In this document: positions 35,938-43,562 of the stretch, one piece after another
How the letters are laid out: each line of letters opens with the position of its first letter
Position numbering within the stretch: the stretch's first letter is position 1
DNA from: Micromonospora craniellae
Lineage (GTDB): Bacteria > Actinomycetota > Actinomycetes > Mycobacteriales > Micromonosporaceae
Assembly: GCF_014764405.1 (NCBI RefSeq)
Contig: NZ_CP061725.1
Location: 5,208,001-5,272,000 of the forward strand
Length of the DNA stretch: 64,000 nucleotides
Direction: 5' to 3'
Translations under genes and position numbers: made by a program
The notes under the pieces: model-generated
Databases searched by the model: none
The model's input: only the letters and a program-made list of their open reading frames with translations
What the model was told of the DNA's origin: nothing

Positions 35938-36627
35938 GTGGTGGGCAGACAGCTGAACTGGAACGAGTACGCCACGGCGTGGGCCCGGCTGCACGGCGGG
36001 TTCGACCCTCGGGCGGCCACCCCCGTGGTACGCGGCTGGCTCCGTTTCGCCTACCATGTCGGGTTTCTGCTGGGTCGGCTCCGGGTGGGCCCTACCGCGG
36101 TCACCGTCTTCGGCGTGCTGCTCTGCCTCTGCGTACCGCTGTTCGCCGGGCGGCCGGGCGACGGGCCGTTCCTGGCCGCGCTGTTCGTGCTGCTCGCCTC
36201 GGTGGCGGACAGCGTCGACGGCGCGGTGGCGGTGGTCACCGGCCGCACCACCCGGCTCGGCTACGTCTACGACTCGCTTGCCGACCGGCTCGGCGAGGCA
36301 GCCTGGCTGGTGGCGTTCTGGCTGGTCGGTGCGCCGGGCGGGTTGGTCGCCGCAGCCGGCGCGCTGTCCTGGCTGCACGAGTACGTCCGGGCCCGCGCGG
36401 TCGCGGCCGGGATGCGGGAGATCGGTGCGGTGACCGTGGGGGAGCGGCCCACCCGGGTCTGCGTGGCCGTCGCCGGGCTGCTCCTGGCCGGCCTGACCGG
36501 GCTGATCGAGCTGGACCTGGCGGCCGGCACCATCACCATGGCGACCGCGGTCTGGGTGCTGCTGGCCGCCTTCGGCCTGGGTCAACTGCTCTCCGCCGTC
36601 CGCCGGGCCCTGATCGACGCGGACTGA
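35938..36627 (+). CDS. CDP-alcohol phosphatidyltransferase family membrane protein
   Basis: 229 residues with six predicted membrane helices. The family active site DG-x2-A-x8-G-x3-D-x3-D is visible as ADSVDGAVAVVTGR followed by LGYVYDSLADRLGE; the usual Ala-Arg is Ala-Val here, a deviation. It would transfer a phospho-alcohol from a CDP-activated donor to make a membrane lipid head group or modified alcohol. Start GTG 35938 (a second GTG follows at once) lies 43 nt after metF; cotranscription is plausible. Substrate unknown. Confidence 0.85.
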   Translation: MVGRQLNWNEYATAWARLHGGFDPRAATPVVRGWLRFAYHVGFLLGRLRVGPTAVTVFGVLLCLCVPLFAGRPGDGPFLAALFVLLASVADSVDGAVAVVTGRTTRLGYVYDSLADRLGEAAWLVAFWLVGAPGGLVAAAGALSWLHEYVRARAVAAGMREIGAVTVGERPTRVCVAVAGLLLAGLTGLIELDLAAGTITMATAVWVLLAAFGLGQLLSAVRRALIDAD

Positions 36628-36663
36628 CCGCCCGTCGACTGACCGCCGTCGGCCCGCCGGTCG

Positions 36664-36720
36664 GTGTTAACAAGGGGCCCTTTCTCTACCGCAGGCGTTA
36701 AGAAGGTGCCCTTCCTTACA
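36664..36720. repeat. Palindromic intergenic repeat, copy B
   Basis: 57-bp element: GTGTTAACAAGGGGCCCTTT on the left, CAGGCG in the centre, AAGAAGGTGCCCTTCCTTAC on the right. It lies between the convergent CDP-alcohol transferase gene and the carotenoid operon, where it could also act as a terminator. Confidence 0.85.
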
Positions 36721-36729
36721 TCCCCACCC

Positions 36730-38217
36730 CTACCAGGCGGGGCCGATCTCGTCGGCGACGATCTGCGCGGACAGGGTCACCATCGGCAGCCCGCCGCCCG
36801 GATGGCTGGAGCCGCCGACCAGCCACAGACCGTGCGCCGCCCCCCGGTTGGCGGGGCGGAGCAGACCACCGGCCGTACCGTAGATGGCTCCACCAGGCGC
36901 GCTGGTGGAGTCGGCCAGATCGGCCGGGGTGCGGATCTCGCGGAACACCAACCGGTCCCGCACGTCCATGCCCCGCTCGGCCAACACGTCGAGGATCCGG
37001 TCGGCGTACGCCTCGGCCAGCCCCGGCCGCCGCCAGTCCACCGCCCCGGGCACGGTGCCGTGGCGGGCGGCGTTGACCAGCACGAACCATGCCTCGTGGT
37101 CGGTCGGGCGGACCGCCGGGTCGTCCGCCACCGTGACGAAGACGGTCGGGTCGGTCGCCGGACGGGCGCGCACCCCCCGCCCCGGAGCACCGAAGATCGC
37201 GTCGAACTCGGCGTCGTAGTCGCGCGGGAAGAAGACGGTGTGGTGGGCCAGCCCGGAGTTCCCGCGTACGCCGAGCAGCAGCACGAAACCGGCCAGGCTG
37301 CGGTCGGCGAGACCGGCCAGCCGACGCGGGTCGGGCAGCAGGTCCCGGTAGACGGTGAGCGCGTCGACGTTGGCCACCACCACGTCGGCCGGCACCGGGG
37401 CGGCCTGCCCGTCGACGCGTACGCCGTGCGCCCGCCCGCCCGCCGCGTCGATCCGGATGACCGTGGCGCCGGTCCGCACCACCACCCCGAGGTCCAGGCA
37501 GCGCGACAGCAGCGCGTCGGCGAGGCTGGACAGCCCGCCGCGCAGGTACCAGCCGCCGAAGGCCAACTCCGCGTACGGGACCGCGACCAGCGCGGCCGGC
37601 GCACGGCGCGGATCGGCGCCGGTGTAGGTGGCGTACCGGTCCAGCAGCATCCGCAGCCGGAGGTCGGACAGGTGGGCGCGACCCAGCCCGCGCAGGCTCT
37701 GCCCGGGCCGGATGGCGGTCAGGTCGCCGAGCCGCCAGGCCAGCCGGGTCAGGTCCCGGGGCGAGTCGACGCGGCGGCGCAGGATGTCGCGTTCGGAGGC
37801 CCGCCACACCCGGTCGGCGCGCCGCCACAGCCGCTGCCAGTCGGCGGCCGCCCGGTCGCCGAGGGCCGCGCCGATGCGGGCGGTGAACTCCGCCGGGTCG
37901 GCGCAGGAGTCGAGCACCGGACCACCGCCGGGGAAGACGTGCCGCACGATCGGGTCCAGCGGGACCAGGTCCAGGTACTCGTCGAGCTTGGCCCCGGTCG
38001 CCTCGAACAGCTCGTGGAAGATCCCGGGCAGGGTGAGCAGGCTGGGACCGGTGTCGAAGTGGAACGGCCCGGAGGCGGTGTCGTGCGTGTACCGCCCGAG
38101 TTTGCCGCCGACCGTGTCGGCCCGTTCGAGGACGGTCACCTGGTGCCCGGTGACGGCCAGCCGGGCGGCGACCGCCAGTCCACCCACTCCGGCGCCGACG
38201 ACCACGATCCGCGCCAT
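36730..38217 (-). CDS. CrtI-type carotenoid desaturase/oxidoreductase
   Basis: 495 residues. FAD-binding N-terminus RIVVVGAGVGGLAVAARLA and the second contact GGKLGRYTHDTASGPFHFDTG; the C-terminal signature GLWLVGGSSHPGGGLPMVTL is that of phytoene desaturases. It introduces double bonds into or isomerises/oxidises a carotenoid. It is the last gene of the leftward carotenoid operon, 30 nt after the glycosyltransferase, and ends 10 nt from repeat copy B. Whether it acts on phytoene or on a downstream intermediate (CrtD-like 3,4-desaturase) cannot be decided. Confidence 0.9.
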   Translation of the reverse strand: MARIVVVGAGVGGLAVAARLAVTGHQVTVLERADTVGGKLGRYTHDTASGPFHFDTGPSLLTLPGIFHELFEATGAKLDEYLDLVPLDPIVRHVFPGGGPVLDSCADPAEFTARIGAALGDRAAADWQRLWRRADRVWRASERDILRRRVDSPRDLTRLAWRLGDLTAIRPGQSLRGLGRAHLSDLRLRMLLDRYATYTGADPRRAPAALVAVPYAELAFGGWYLRGGLSSLADALLSRCLDLGVVVRTGATVIRIDAAGGRAHGVRVDGQAAPVPADVVVANVDALTVYRDLLPDPRRLAGLADRSLAGFVLLLGVRGNSGLAHHTVFFPRDYDAEFDAIFGAPGRGVRARPATDPTVFVTVADDPAVRPTDHEAWFVLVNAARHGTVPGAVDWRRPGLAEAYADRILDVLAERGMDVRDRLVFREIRTPADLADSTSAPGGAIYGTAGGLLRPANRGAAHGLWLVGGSSHPGGGLPMVTLSAQIVADEIGPAW

Positions 38218-38247
38218 GCGATGTCCTCCCAGAGGGCCTACCCGGGC

Positions 38248-39387
38248 CTAGCCGACCGGTCGGCCGCGCCAGGACAGGCGCCGCCGCTTGCGCAGATGGT
38301 ACGACCGTACGGTCAGCCAGCCGAGGACCGCGACCGACACGGGGTGGCCCAGCGCGTCGGGCCAGGCCCGCCCGCCGGTGGCGCGTGCGCTGACCACCCG
38401 CCCGGCCACCCCCAGCAGGTACGCCGACAGCGCGAGCCCGGCCACCACGGGCGCGCCGGCCAGCACCGCGCCGACGGCGACCAGCGGCGGCGCGGTGTAG
38501 AGCAGGAGCAGCAGGATCGTCACCACGGCGGCGGCGAGCGGATGCCCGAACGAGGCCCAGAGCGACTTGGTGTAGCCGTCGCGCAGTTGCGGCCAGTCGT
38601 CGTACATCCGGCAGGTGGCCAGCCGGGAGCCGTCGGCGAGGGCGATCCGGCCGCCGGACCGCTTCACCGCCCGGGCCAGCTCGATGTCCTCCAGCACCCG
38701 GTCGGCGACCGCCGCGTGCCCACCGGCCCGCAGGTAACCGGCCCGGTCCACGACCAGGAACTGACCGCCCGCCGCGGCCAGGGACGGCCGGGGCGAGCGT
38801 TCCATCGCGCGCAACGGCAGGAAGGTCAACCACAGCCACTGCAACAGCGGCTGCACCAGCCGGTCCGCCGCCGTCCGCACCACGATCTCCGGGTACGGCG
38901 ACAGCAGCGTCGCCCCGGCGGCCCGCAGCTCGGTCACCGCCGCCGCCACCGCGTACCGGTCGAGCACCACGTCGGCGTCCACGAAGACCAGCGCGGTGGT
39001 CGACGGGTCGGCGCGGTCGGCCAGTTGCCAGCAGGCGTGCGGCTTGCCCAGCCAGCCCGGCGGCGGCGCGTTCCCGGTGACCAGGATGACCCGGGGATCG
39101 TCGCCGACCACCGCGCGGACCACGTCGGCGGTGCCGTCGGTGGACCCGTCGTCGAGCACCACCACCCGCAGCCCGGGTACGCCGCGTTGGGCGAGCAGGG
39201 ACCGCAGGCACGGGGTCACCCGGGCGGCCTCGTCGCGCAGCGGCAGCAGCACCGTCACCGCTTCGGTGACCTCGACCGGCCCCGGCGTGGGTCGGCGCAG
39301 CCACCGGCCGACGTTGACCAGGGTGTGCCCGGTCAGCACGACGAGCACGCCGAGCCCGGCGAGCGACAGGGCCGACGCCGCGCTCAT
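38248..39387 (-). CDS. Family 2 glycosyltransferase, CruG-like
   Basis: 379 residues from ATG 39387, which overlaps the CruF-like stop by 4 nt. An N-terminal TM helix is followed by a GT2 catalytic domain: VTVLLPLRDEAARVTPCLRS, VVVLDDGSTDGTADVV, LVFVDADVVLD (DxD) and VLEDIELARAVKRSGG. Several C-terminal membrane helices follow. In cyanobacteria and actinobacteria a GT2 of this type (CruG) glycosylates the tertiary hydroxyl that CruF introduces, and the two genes are adjacent as here. Substrate assignment rests on this context. Confidence 0.85.
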   Translation of the reverse strand: MSAASALSLAGLGVLVVLTGHTLVNVGRWLRRPTPGPVEVTEAVTVLLPLRDEAARVTPCLRSLLAQRGVPGLRVVVLDDGSTDGTADVVRAVVGDDPRVILVTGNAPPPGWLGKPHACWQLADRADPSTTALVFVDADVVLDRYAVAAAVTELRAAGATLLSPYPEIVVRTAADRLVQPLLQWLWLTFLPLRAMERSPRPSLAAAGGQFLVVDRAGYLRAGGHAAVADRVLEDIELARAVKRSGGRIALADGSRLATCRMYDDWPQLRDGYTKSLWASFGHPLAAAVVTILLLLLYTAPPLVAVGAVLAGAPVVAGLALSAYLLGVAGRVVSARATGGRAWPDALGHPVSVAVLGWLTVRSYHLRKRRRLSWRGRPVG

Positions 39388-40190
39388 GCCGGCGCGCGGT
39401 GCCGCAGCAGGCTGACCGCCAGCGGCACCGCGACGATCGCCATGCCCGCCCCGCCCCACAGCGCCGAGGCGGGCAGGTCGAGGAAGACCGCGTGGGCCAG
39501 CACGCTGGAGCCGTACGTCCACAGGTAGAGCGCGTACAGCGGATGGTCGGTGGTGTCGGTGGTGTCCACGGCCGGTCCGGCGAGCGGGCGCAGCGCGGTC
39601 ATCATGAGCACCGCGAACAGCAGCCAGCCGAGGTAGTTGCTGATCGGGATGCCGGGCAGGCCGGGCAGCGCCGGGGTCGGGTCCCGCCACACCCAGTGCC
39701 CCTCGGCCACCATCTGCGGGTCGAGGAAGAGGTCCCAGGTGGCCAGGCCGACGGTGGCCAGCGCGATCCGGGTCGGCCACCGCCAGCGGCCCGCCGCCAC
39801 CCTGATCCGCGCGGTGAGCCGGGTCGCCACCAGCCACGCCGGCCAGGCCATCCAGGTCCAGGCCAGCGGGATGATCAGCGGTACGCCGGCCAGCTTCGGG
39901 CCGAGCTGCCCCGAGTAGTCGTAGCTGCCGAACGGGAAGCCGGTGGCGACGCCGAGCGCCTCGATGGCGAGCCCGCCCCCGGTCGCCGTGGCGATCAGTG
40001 CCGCAGCCGTGCGCGGTCCACGGGACAGCAGCGCGTGGCCGACCGAGAGCAGGTAGCCGAGCACGACGGTGGCCACGGTCAGCCGGGCCCGGGTCGTCCC
40101 GTCGGTCAGCGGGTAGCCGATCTGGGCCAGCACCAGCAGGGCGAGCATCGACCAGGCGTAGACCCGGGCGCGGTGGGCGGACAGGGTCAC
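39384..40190 (-). CDS. Carotenoid hydratase, CruF-like membrane protein
   Basis: 268 residues from GTG 40190, overlapping the GNAT stop by 4 nt (GTGA). About seven membrane helices with the family core GGLAIEALGVATGFPFGSY, YSGQLGPKLAGVPLIIPLAW and WDLFLDPQMVAEGHWVW (conserved acidic and His residues). The carotenoid biosynthesis family PF04240 includes CruF, a 1',2'-hydratase of psi-ends. Product would be a 1-hydroxy carotenoid, substrate of the neighbouring glycosyltransferase. Confidence 0.9.
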   Translation of the reverse strand: MTLSAHRARVYAWSMLALLVLAQIGYPLTDGTTRARLTVATVVLGYLLSVGHALLSRGPRTAAALIATATGGGLAIEALGVATGFPFGSYDYSGQLGPKLAGVPLIIPLAWTWMAWPAWLVATRLTARIRVAAGRWRWPTRIALATVGLATWDLFLDPQMVAEGHWVWRDPTPALPGLPGIPISNYLGWLLFAVLMMTALRPLAGPAVDTTDTTDHPLYALYLWTYGSSVLAHAVFLDLPASALWGGAGMAIVAVPLAVSLLRHRAPA

Positions 40191-40759
40191 GGCTGTCCCG
40201 GACGGGCCGGCGGCGTCGGCGCCGGCAGAGGAAGATCCCGACCGAGTACGCCGAACGGGCGCTCGTCGCCAGGGAACCGGAAGTCGCGCAGCACGTCGAC
40301 GAAGCCGAACCGGCGGTACAGCCGCCAGGCACGCGAGGTGCTCTCGTCGGCCTCCGGGGTGGACAGCAGCGTGGTGGCGCCCTCGGCCATGGTGAGCAGG
40401 GCACGCAGTTGACCGGCGCCCAGGCCGTGCCCCTGCGCCGGTGGCCGGACGTGCAGTTCGACCACCTCGAAGCAGTCGGTCAGCCAGCGTTTCCGGCGGT
40501 CCTGGTCCAACGCCCGCCAGACCTGGTCGTGCCACCACTGGCCGGGCCCGCCGACGTAGCCGTAGCCGAAGCCGGCCAGGTGACCCTCGCTGGTCAGGCT
40601 GGCCACGGCGCGGAAACCGGGCCGGCGTACGTGGGTGGCGATGTAGCCACGGCGGGCCTCCAGCAGGTCGGCGCGGTATCCCATCGCCTCGCCGTAGACG
40701 GCGACCACGTCGTCCAGCCGCCGGAGGAGATCGTCCGGTGTCCACCGCACCAACCTCAT
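40187..40759 (-). CDS. GNAT-family N-acetyltransferase
   Basis: 190 residues. GNAT core with acetyl-CoA loop VRPPAQGHGLGAGQLRALL and the closing strand WRLYRRFGFVDVLRDFRF. It overlaps both neighbours by 4 nt, so it is a fixed member of the carotenoid operon although no acetylation step is expected there. Possible roles are acylation of the sugar of a glycosylated carotenoid or an unrelated passenger function; neither can be shown from sequence. Confidence 0.85.
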   Translation of the reverse strand: MRLVRWTPDDLLRRLDDVVAVYGEAMGYRADLLEARRGYIATHVRRPGFRAVASLTSEGHLAGFGYGYVGGPGQWWHDQVWRALDQDRRKRWLTDCFEVVELHVRPPAQGHGLGAGQLRALLTMAEGATTLLSTPEADESTSRAWRLYRRFGFVDVLRDFRFPGDERPFGVLGRDLPLPAPTPPARPGQP

Positions 40760-41499
40760 GCCCGTTCACCCTTCGCCGGGTCGTCCGCGTCGCCGACCCA
40801 CCCCAGTACCGTCCGGTCACCGACCACGTCACGTACCTCGAATCGCGCGAAGAGTTCCTCCGCGTACCACCGCTCGGTCGGGGTGCGGGTGATCGCGGCC
40901 CGGTGCTCCGGGTGACGGTACGCGAACGCCACCAGATCCGCCGGTTCACGCCACACGCTCACCGTGCCCTGCCAGCCCAGAGGCGCCTCACCGACGCCGA
41001 ATCGGGCCAGCAGGCCGGGTGCGGTGTGCAGGGCGGCGGCGACCGGCGGGACCGCCCGCCAGAAGGTGAGCGTCCGTGTCGGACGCAGCCGGGCCCGGGT
41101 CAGGGCCAGCACCGGCCCGTGCACCGGCCCGCCGGTGGGCTCGCCGAACGGCTGCCGGCCGGACCACTCGCCCCGGCTGGTCAGCGGGCGCAGGTCGAGC
41201 CGGACCTCGGACCGGGCGATGCCGGACCAGGCCCGCTCCACCCGCGAGCCGGCGAACCGGGCGGCTGCGGCGGGGGAGTCCCACACCGTCAGCGCGGCCC
41301 AGCGGGTGAGGTCGGCGTCGCCCGGCCCGAAACCGGTGCCGGTCCCGGTGCCGAGCAGCTTGCCGAACCGTACGCCGGGCAGCGCGCGCAGCCGGCGCGG
41401 GTCGAGCGCCATCCGGCCCAGCGCCCGGCCCACGGCGGCCCGGGGGATCCGCCACACGTGCAGGGTGACCAGCTCGGGAACGGTCGCTGCGGTACTCAC
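40756..41499 (-). CDS. Spheroidene monooxygenase-like protein (CrtA family)
   Basis: 247 residues from GTG 41499. The family fingerprint is clear: LPGVRFGKLLGTGTGTGFGP, then EVRLDLRPLTSRGEWSGRQPF, then WRAVPPVAAALHTAPGLLAR and FAYRHPEHRAAITRTPTERW. CrtA of purple bacteria introduces a C-2 keto group into acyclic carotenoids. With CruF/CruG-like genes next door this predicts a 2-keto, 1-hydroxy (glycosylated) acyclic or monocyclic carotenoid, an inference. Start overlaps the previous stop (GTGA). Confidence 0.85.
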   Translation of the reverse strand: MSTAATVPELVTLHVWRIPRAAVGRALGRMALDPRRLRALPGVRFGKLLGTGTGTGFGPGDADLTRWAALTVWDSPAAAARFAGSRVERAWSGIARSEVRLDLRPLTSRGEWSGRQPFGEPTGGPVHGPVLALTRARLRPTRTLTFWRAVPPVAAALHTAPGLLARFGVGEAPLGWQGTVSVWREPADLVAFAYRHPEHRAAITRTPTERWYAEELFARFEVRDVVGDRTVLGWVGDADDPAKGERA

Positions 41500-41756
41500 G
41501 CCACGTCGGTCGGAGTCCCGCGGGTGACCCGCAGCAGTTCGGCGTACGTGGTGGGGAAGACCGCCTGCGGCACGCCACCGGCGGCCCAGATCTCGTCGTA
41601 CGCGCCCACGTCGACCCCGAGCGCCTCAGCGGCGGCCGCCGCGGTGTGCACCGCGTCGGGCAGCAGGCGGACCAGGGCCCGCTTGCCGGAGCCGTTACGG
41701 GTGTACGGGCCGTCGAGCGCGTCCTGCACCGCCTGGACGTTCGGGTGTGACTGCAT
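41496..41756 (-). pseudogene. YbaK-type aminoacyl-tRNA deacylase with internal deletion
   Basis: 86 residues from ATG 41756. The first 50 residues match the YbaK/EbsC N-terminus (MQSHPNVQAVQDALD, HTAAAAAEALGVDVGA). They then jump straight to the family's last 35 residues (YDEIWAAGGVPQAVFPTTYA, ELLRVTRGT). The normal protein is about 165 residues, so roughly 80 central residues, including the IANSL region and substrate pocket, are missing in frame. It still heads the carotenoid operon and is coupled to crtA by GTGA. Deacylase activity is very unlikely. Confidence 0.7.
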
Positions 41757-41893
41757 CCCGCCATTCTTCCCGGTACGCCGACGGCCGGCGTACCCGGCCA
41801 CACCCCTGCCGACCGGCGTCGGGTCACTCCGGCAGCCCGGCGCGTCACACGTTGCGTTTTCGTCGGGGGGAAGGTGTACTGTCAGCAGTAGTT

Positions 41894-41945
41894 AGAACGA
41901 GTGTTCGATTGCCGGTGTTGCTGGCGAACATTGAACGTTCGTTCC
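41894..41945. promoter_or_regulatory. Two LexA (SOS) boxes
   Basis: AGAACGAGTGTTCGA (41894-41908) and TGAACGTTCGTTCC (41932-41945) both fit the actinobacterial LexA pattern GAAC-N4-GTTC with flanking T/C and G/A. A further GAAC half site (41926-41929) lies just before the second. They precede the mutasome cassette; the divergent carotenoid operon starts 138 nt away. Confidence 0.8.
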
Positions 41946-42050
41946 AACCCCTCGGGGGCGGGTGTTTCGCGGCACCGGCTCCCGGCAGGTGCGGTGCCGC
42001 GGATCGCACCTGGGCTCCGGGCAGTCGCGAGTCCGGACCCGTCAGGCAGG

Positions 42051-42145
42051 CCGTCGGCCGCCGCCCACGACCCCCGGGCGGCGGCCGACGGACCCGCCGG
42101 TAACGCCGGCCGGGTGTGGTGTGGGGAAGCTCCGCACCCGGCCGG
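42051..42145 (+). promoter_or_regulatory. Two strong hairpins in the SOS operon leader
   Basis: CCGTCGGCCGCCGCCC (42051-42066) pairs perfectly with 42076-42091 (16 bp, 9-nt loop). CCGGCCGGGTG (42106-42116) pairs with CACCCGGCCGG (42135-42145). Both lie between the LexA boxes and the first start codon and could attenuate transcription. The rest of the 41757-42252 gap shows no gene. Confidence 0.5.
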
Positions 42146-42252
42146 CCACCCACCCGGTGCGTCTTCCTCCGCACCACCCGCCGCGGGCGTACCGCGCCGA
42201 CGGGTCCGACTCCGTCGCGCGACCGCCCGCTTCGGCCCACGTGGAGGAGACC

Positions 42253-42702
42253 ATGCCGACCAGTCCGGCCCAGGCGCCGACGGTGCCCGCGCACGTGCTG
42301 CCGCACCGCACTCCCGCCCAACTGCTCACGGTGGCCCGGCAGAGCCTCGCCGAGGCCGCCCGGACCGGCCCCGACGGCCTCCGGTACGCCGCCGCCCACC
42401 TCGCGGCGCTGCGCGCCGCCGCCGCGGTGCTCGCCGCCCGCGCCCGCCCCGCACCCACCCGACGCAACCGGATCACCAGCGTCTGGGTTCTGCTCGCCGT
42501 CGTCGCCCCCGAACTCGACGAGTGGGCCGCCTACTTCGCCCTCGGCGCCGGCAAGCGCGCCGCCGCCGAGGCCGGCATCCCCCGGGTGGTCACCGCCCGG
42601 GAGGCCGACGACCTGCTCCGCGCCGCCGAGGAGTTCGTGACGGTGGTGGAGGCCGCGCTCGGCCTGGCACATCAGCCGGCGATCGACGGTCTCGTCGCCT
42701 GA
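42253..42702 (+). CDS. SAV_6107-family HEPN-domain protein
   Basis: 149 residues from ATG 42253 behind GGAGGAGACC. All-helical: HRTPAQLLTVARQSLAEAAR, RYAAAHLAALRAAAAVLAAR, then VWVLLAVVAPELDEWAAYFA and VVTAREADDLLRAAEEFV. RYAAAH fits an R-x4-H HEPN RNase pattern, but its place in the second helix is atypical, so activity is open. The gene is always, as far as I recall, at the head of imuA'-imuB-dnaE2 in actinomycetes, where it is called SAV_6107 family. 54 nt separate it from imuA', so it belongs to the SOS operon. Role in the mutasome unknown. Confidence 0.82.
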   Translation: MPTSPAQAPTVPAHVLPHRTPAQLLTVARQSLAEAARTGPDGLRYAAAHLAALRAAAAVLAARARPAPTRRNRITSVWVLLAVVAPELDEWAAYFALGAGKRAAAEAGIPRVVTAREADDLLRAAEEFVTVVEAALGLAHQPAIDGLVA

Positions 42703-42756
42703 CCAGCACCACCCACCGGCGGGCATCCGGTGGCGACACGACGGGGGGTAGGTCCG

Positions 42757-43500
42757 ATGGCGGGCCGCATGGTGGTCGGTTCCGCCGCGCTGGCCGGGTT
42801 GGTGCGCCCGGCCAGCGCACCCGACCCGGCGGGTGGACACCGGATCCTCCCCGTCCGGCCCGAGCTGACCGGGCTGCTGCCCGGTCGTGGGCTGCGACGG
42901 GGCAGCACCATCGCGGTCGGTGCCGGACAGTCCCGGCACAGCGGCACCATCTCGCTGCTGATCGCCCTGCTCGCCGAGGCATCCCGGGCCGGTTCCTGGT
43001 GTGCCGTGGTCGGGATGCCGACCTTCGGGGTCGGTGCGGCGGCCGAGGCCGGGATCGCCCTGGACCGGCTCGCCCTGGTGCCGCAACCCGGCCCCGAGTG
43101 GCCCACTGTCGTCGCCGCGCTCATCGACGGGGTCGACGTGGTGGTCACCGCGGTACCCGCCACCGTCTCCACCTCGGTCGCCGCCCGGTTGGCCGCACGG
43201 GCCCGCCAACGCGGCAGCGTGCTCGTGCCGTACGGCCGGTGGGACGGCGCGGACCTGACACTCCAGGTGGTCCGGGGGGCCTGGGAGGGACTCGGGCCGG
43301 GGCGGGGGCGGCTGCGTCGCCGGGAGGTGACCATCTCGGCGCACGGGCGGGGTGCCGCCGCCCGTGCCAAGGAGATCACGGTGTGGTTGCCCGGCGACGA
43401 GCTGACCCGGGTCATTCCCCGGTCCGCCGCCGGCCGGTCACGTCCCGGACGATTCCGTGTGCTGACGTCCCCCGACGGCGCGGAGCGCCGGCATGAGTGA
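42757..43500 (+). CDS. ImuA'-like RecA-fold mutasome protein
   Basis: 247 residues from ATG 42757 with GGGGGTAGG upstream. A RecA/ImuA-like core is visible: GRGLRRGSTIAVGAGQSRHS where the Walker A is degenerate (no GKT), then SLLIALLAEASRAGSWCAVV and GVDVVVTAVPATVSTSVAAR. Corresponds to M. tuberculosis Rv3395c, an accessory factor that binds ImuB and is needed for DnaE2-dependent damage mutagenesis. The degenerate P-loop fits an ATP-independent scaffold. The stop is followed by a short duplicated block before imuB. Confidence 0.82.
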   Translation: MAGRMVVGSAALAGLVRPASAPDPAGGHRILPVRPELTGLLPGRGLRRGSTIAVGAGQSRHSGTISLLIALLAEASRAGSWCAVVGMPTFGVGAAAEAGIALDRLALVPQPGPEWPTVVAALIDGVDVVVTAVPATVSTSVAARLAARARQRGSVLVPYGRWDGADLTLQVVRGAWEGLGPGRGRLRRREVTISAHGRGAAARAKEITVWLPGDELTRVIPRSAAGRSRPGRFRVLTSPDGAERRHE

Positions 43501-43562
43501 GCGTGAGCGAGCGAATCATCGGCTTCGTGGTGTCTCATGGCGGCGCGGAGCGCCGGCATGAG
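43476..43562 (+). repeat. Direct duplication at the imuA'-imuB junction
   Basis: A 22-nt block (CGGCGCGGAGCGCCGGCATG then AG) occurs at 43476-43497 and again at 43541-43562, period 65. The first copy spans the imuA' end, the second contains the imuB start codon. Each block contains its own GGCGC...GCGCC-type dyad. Confidence 0.8.

Noticed and set aside
36664..39528. 954-codon plus-strand open frame over the carotenoid genes
   Set aside because: Translation is Pro/Gly/Arg/Gln-rich without domains, whereas the minus strand encodes clear CrtI- and CruG-like enzymes.
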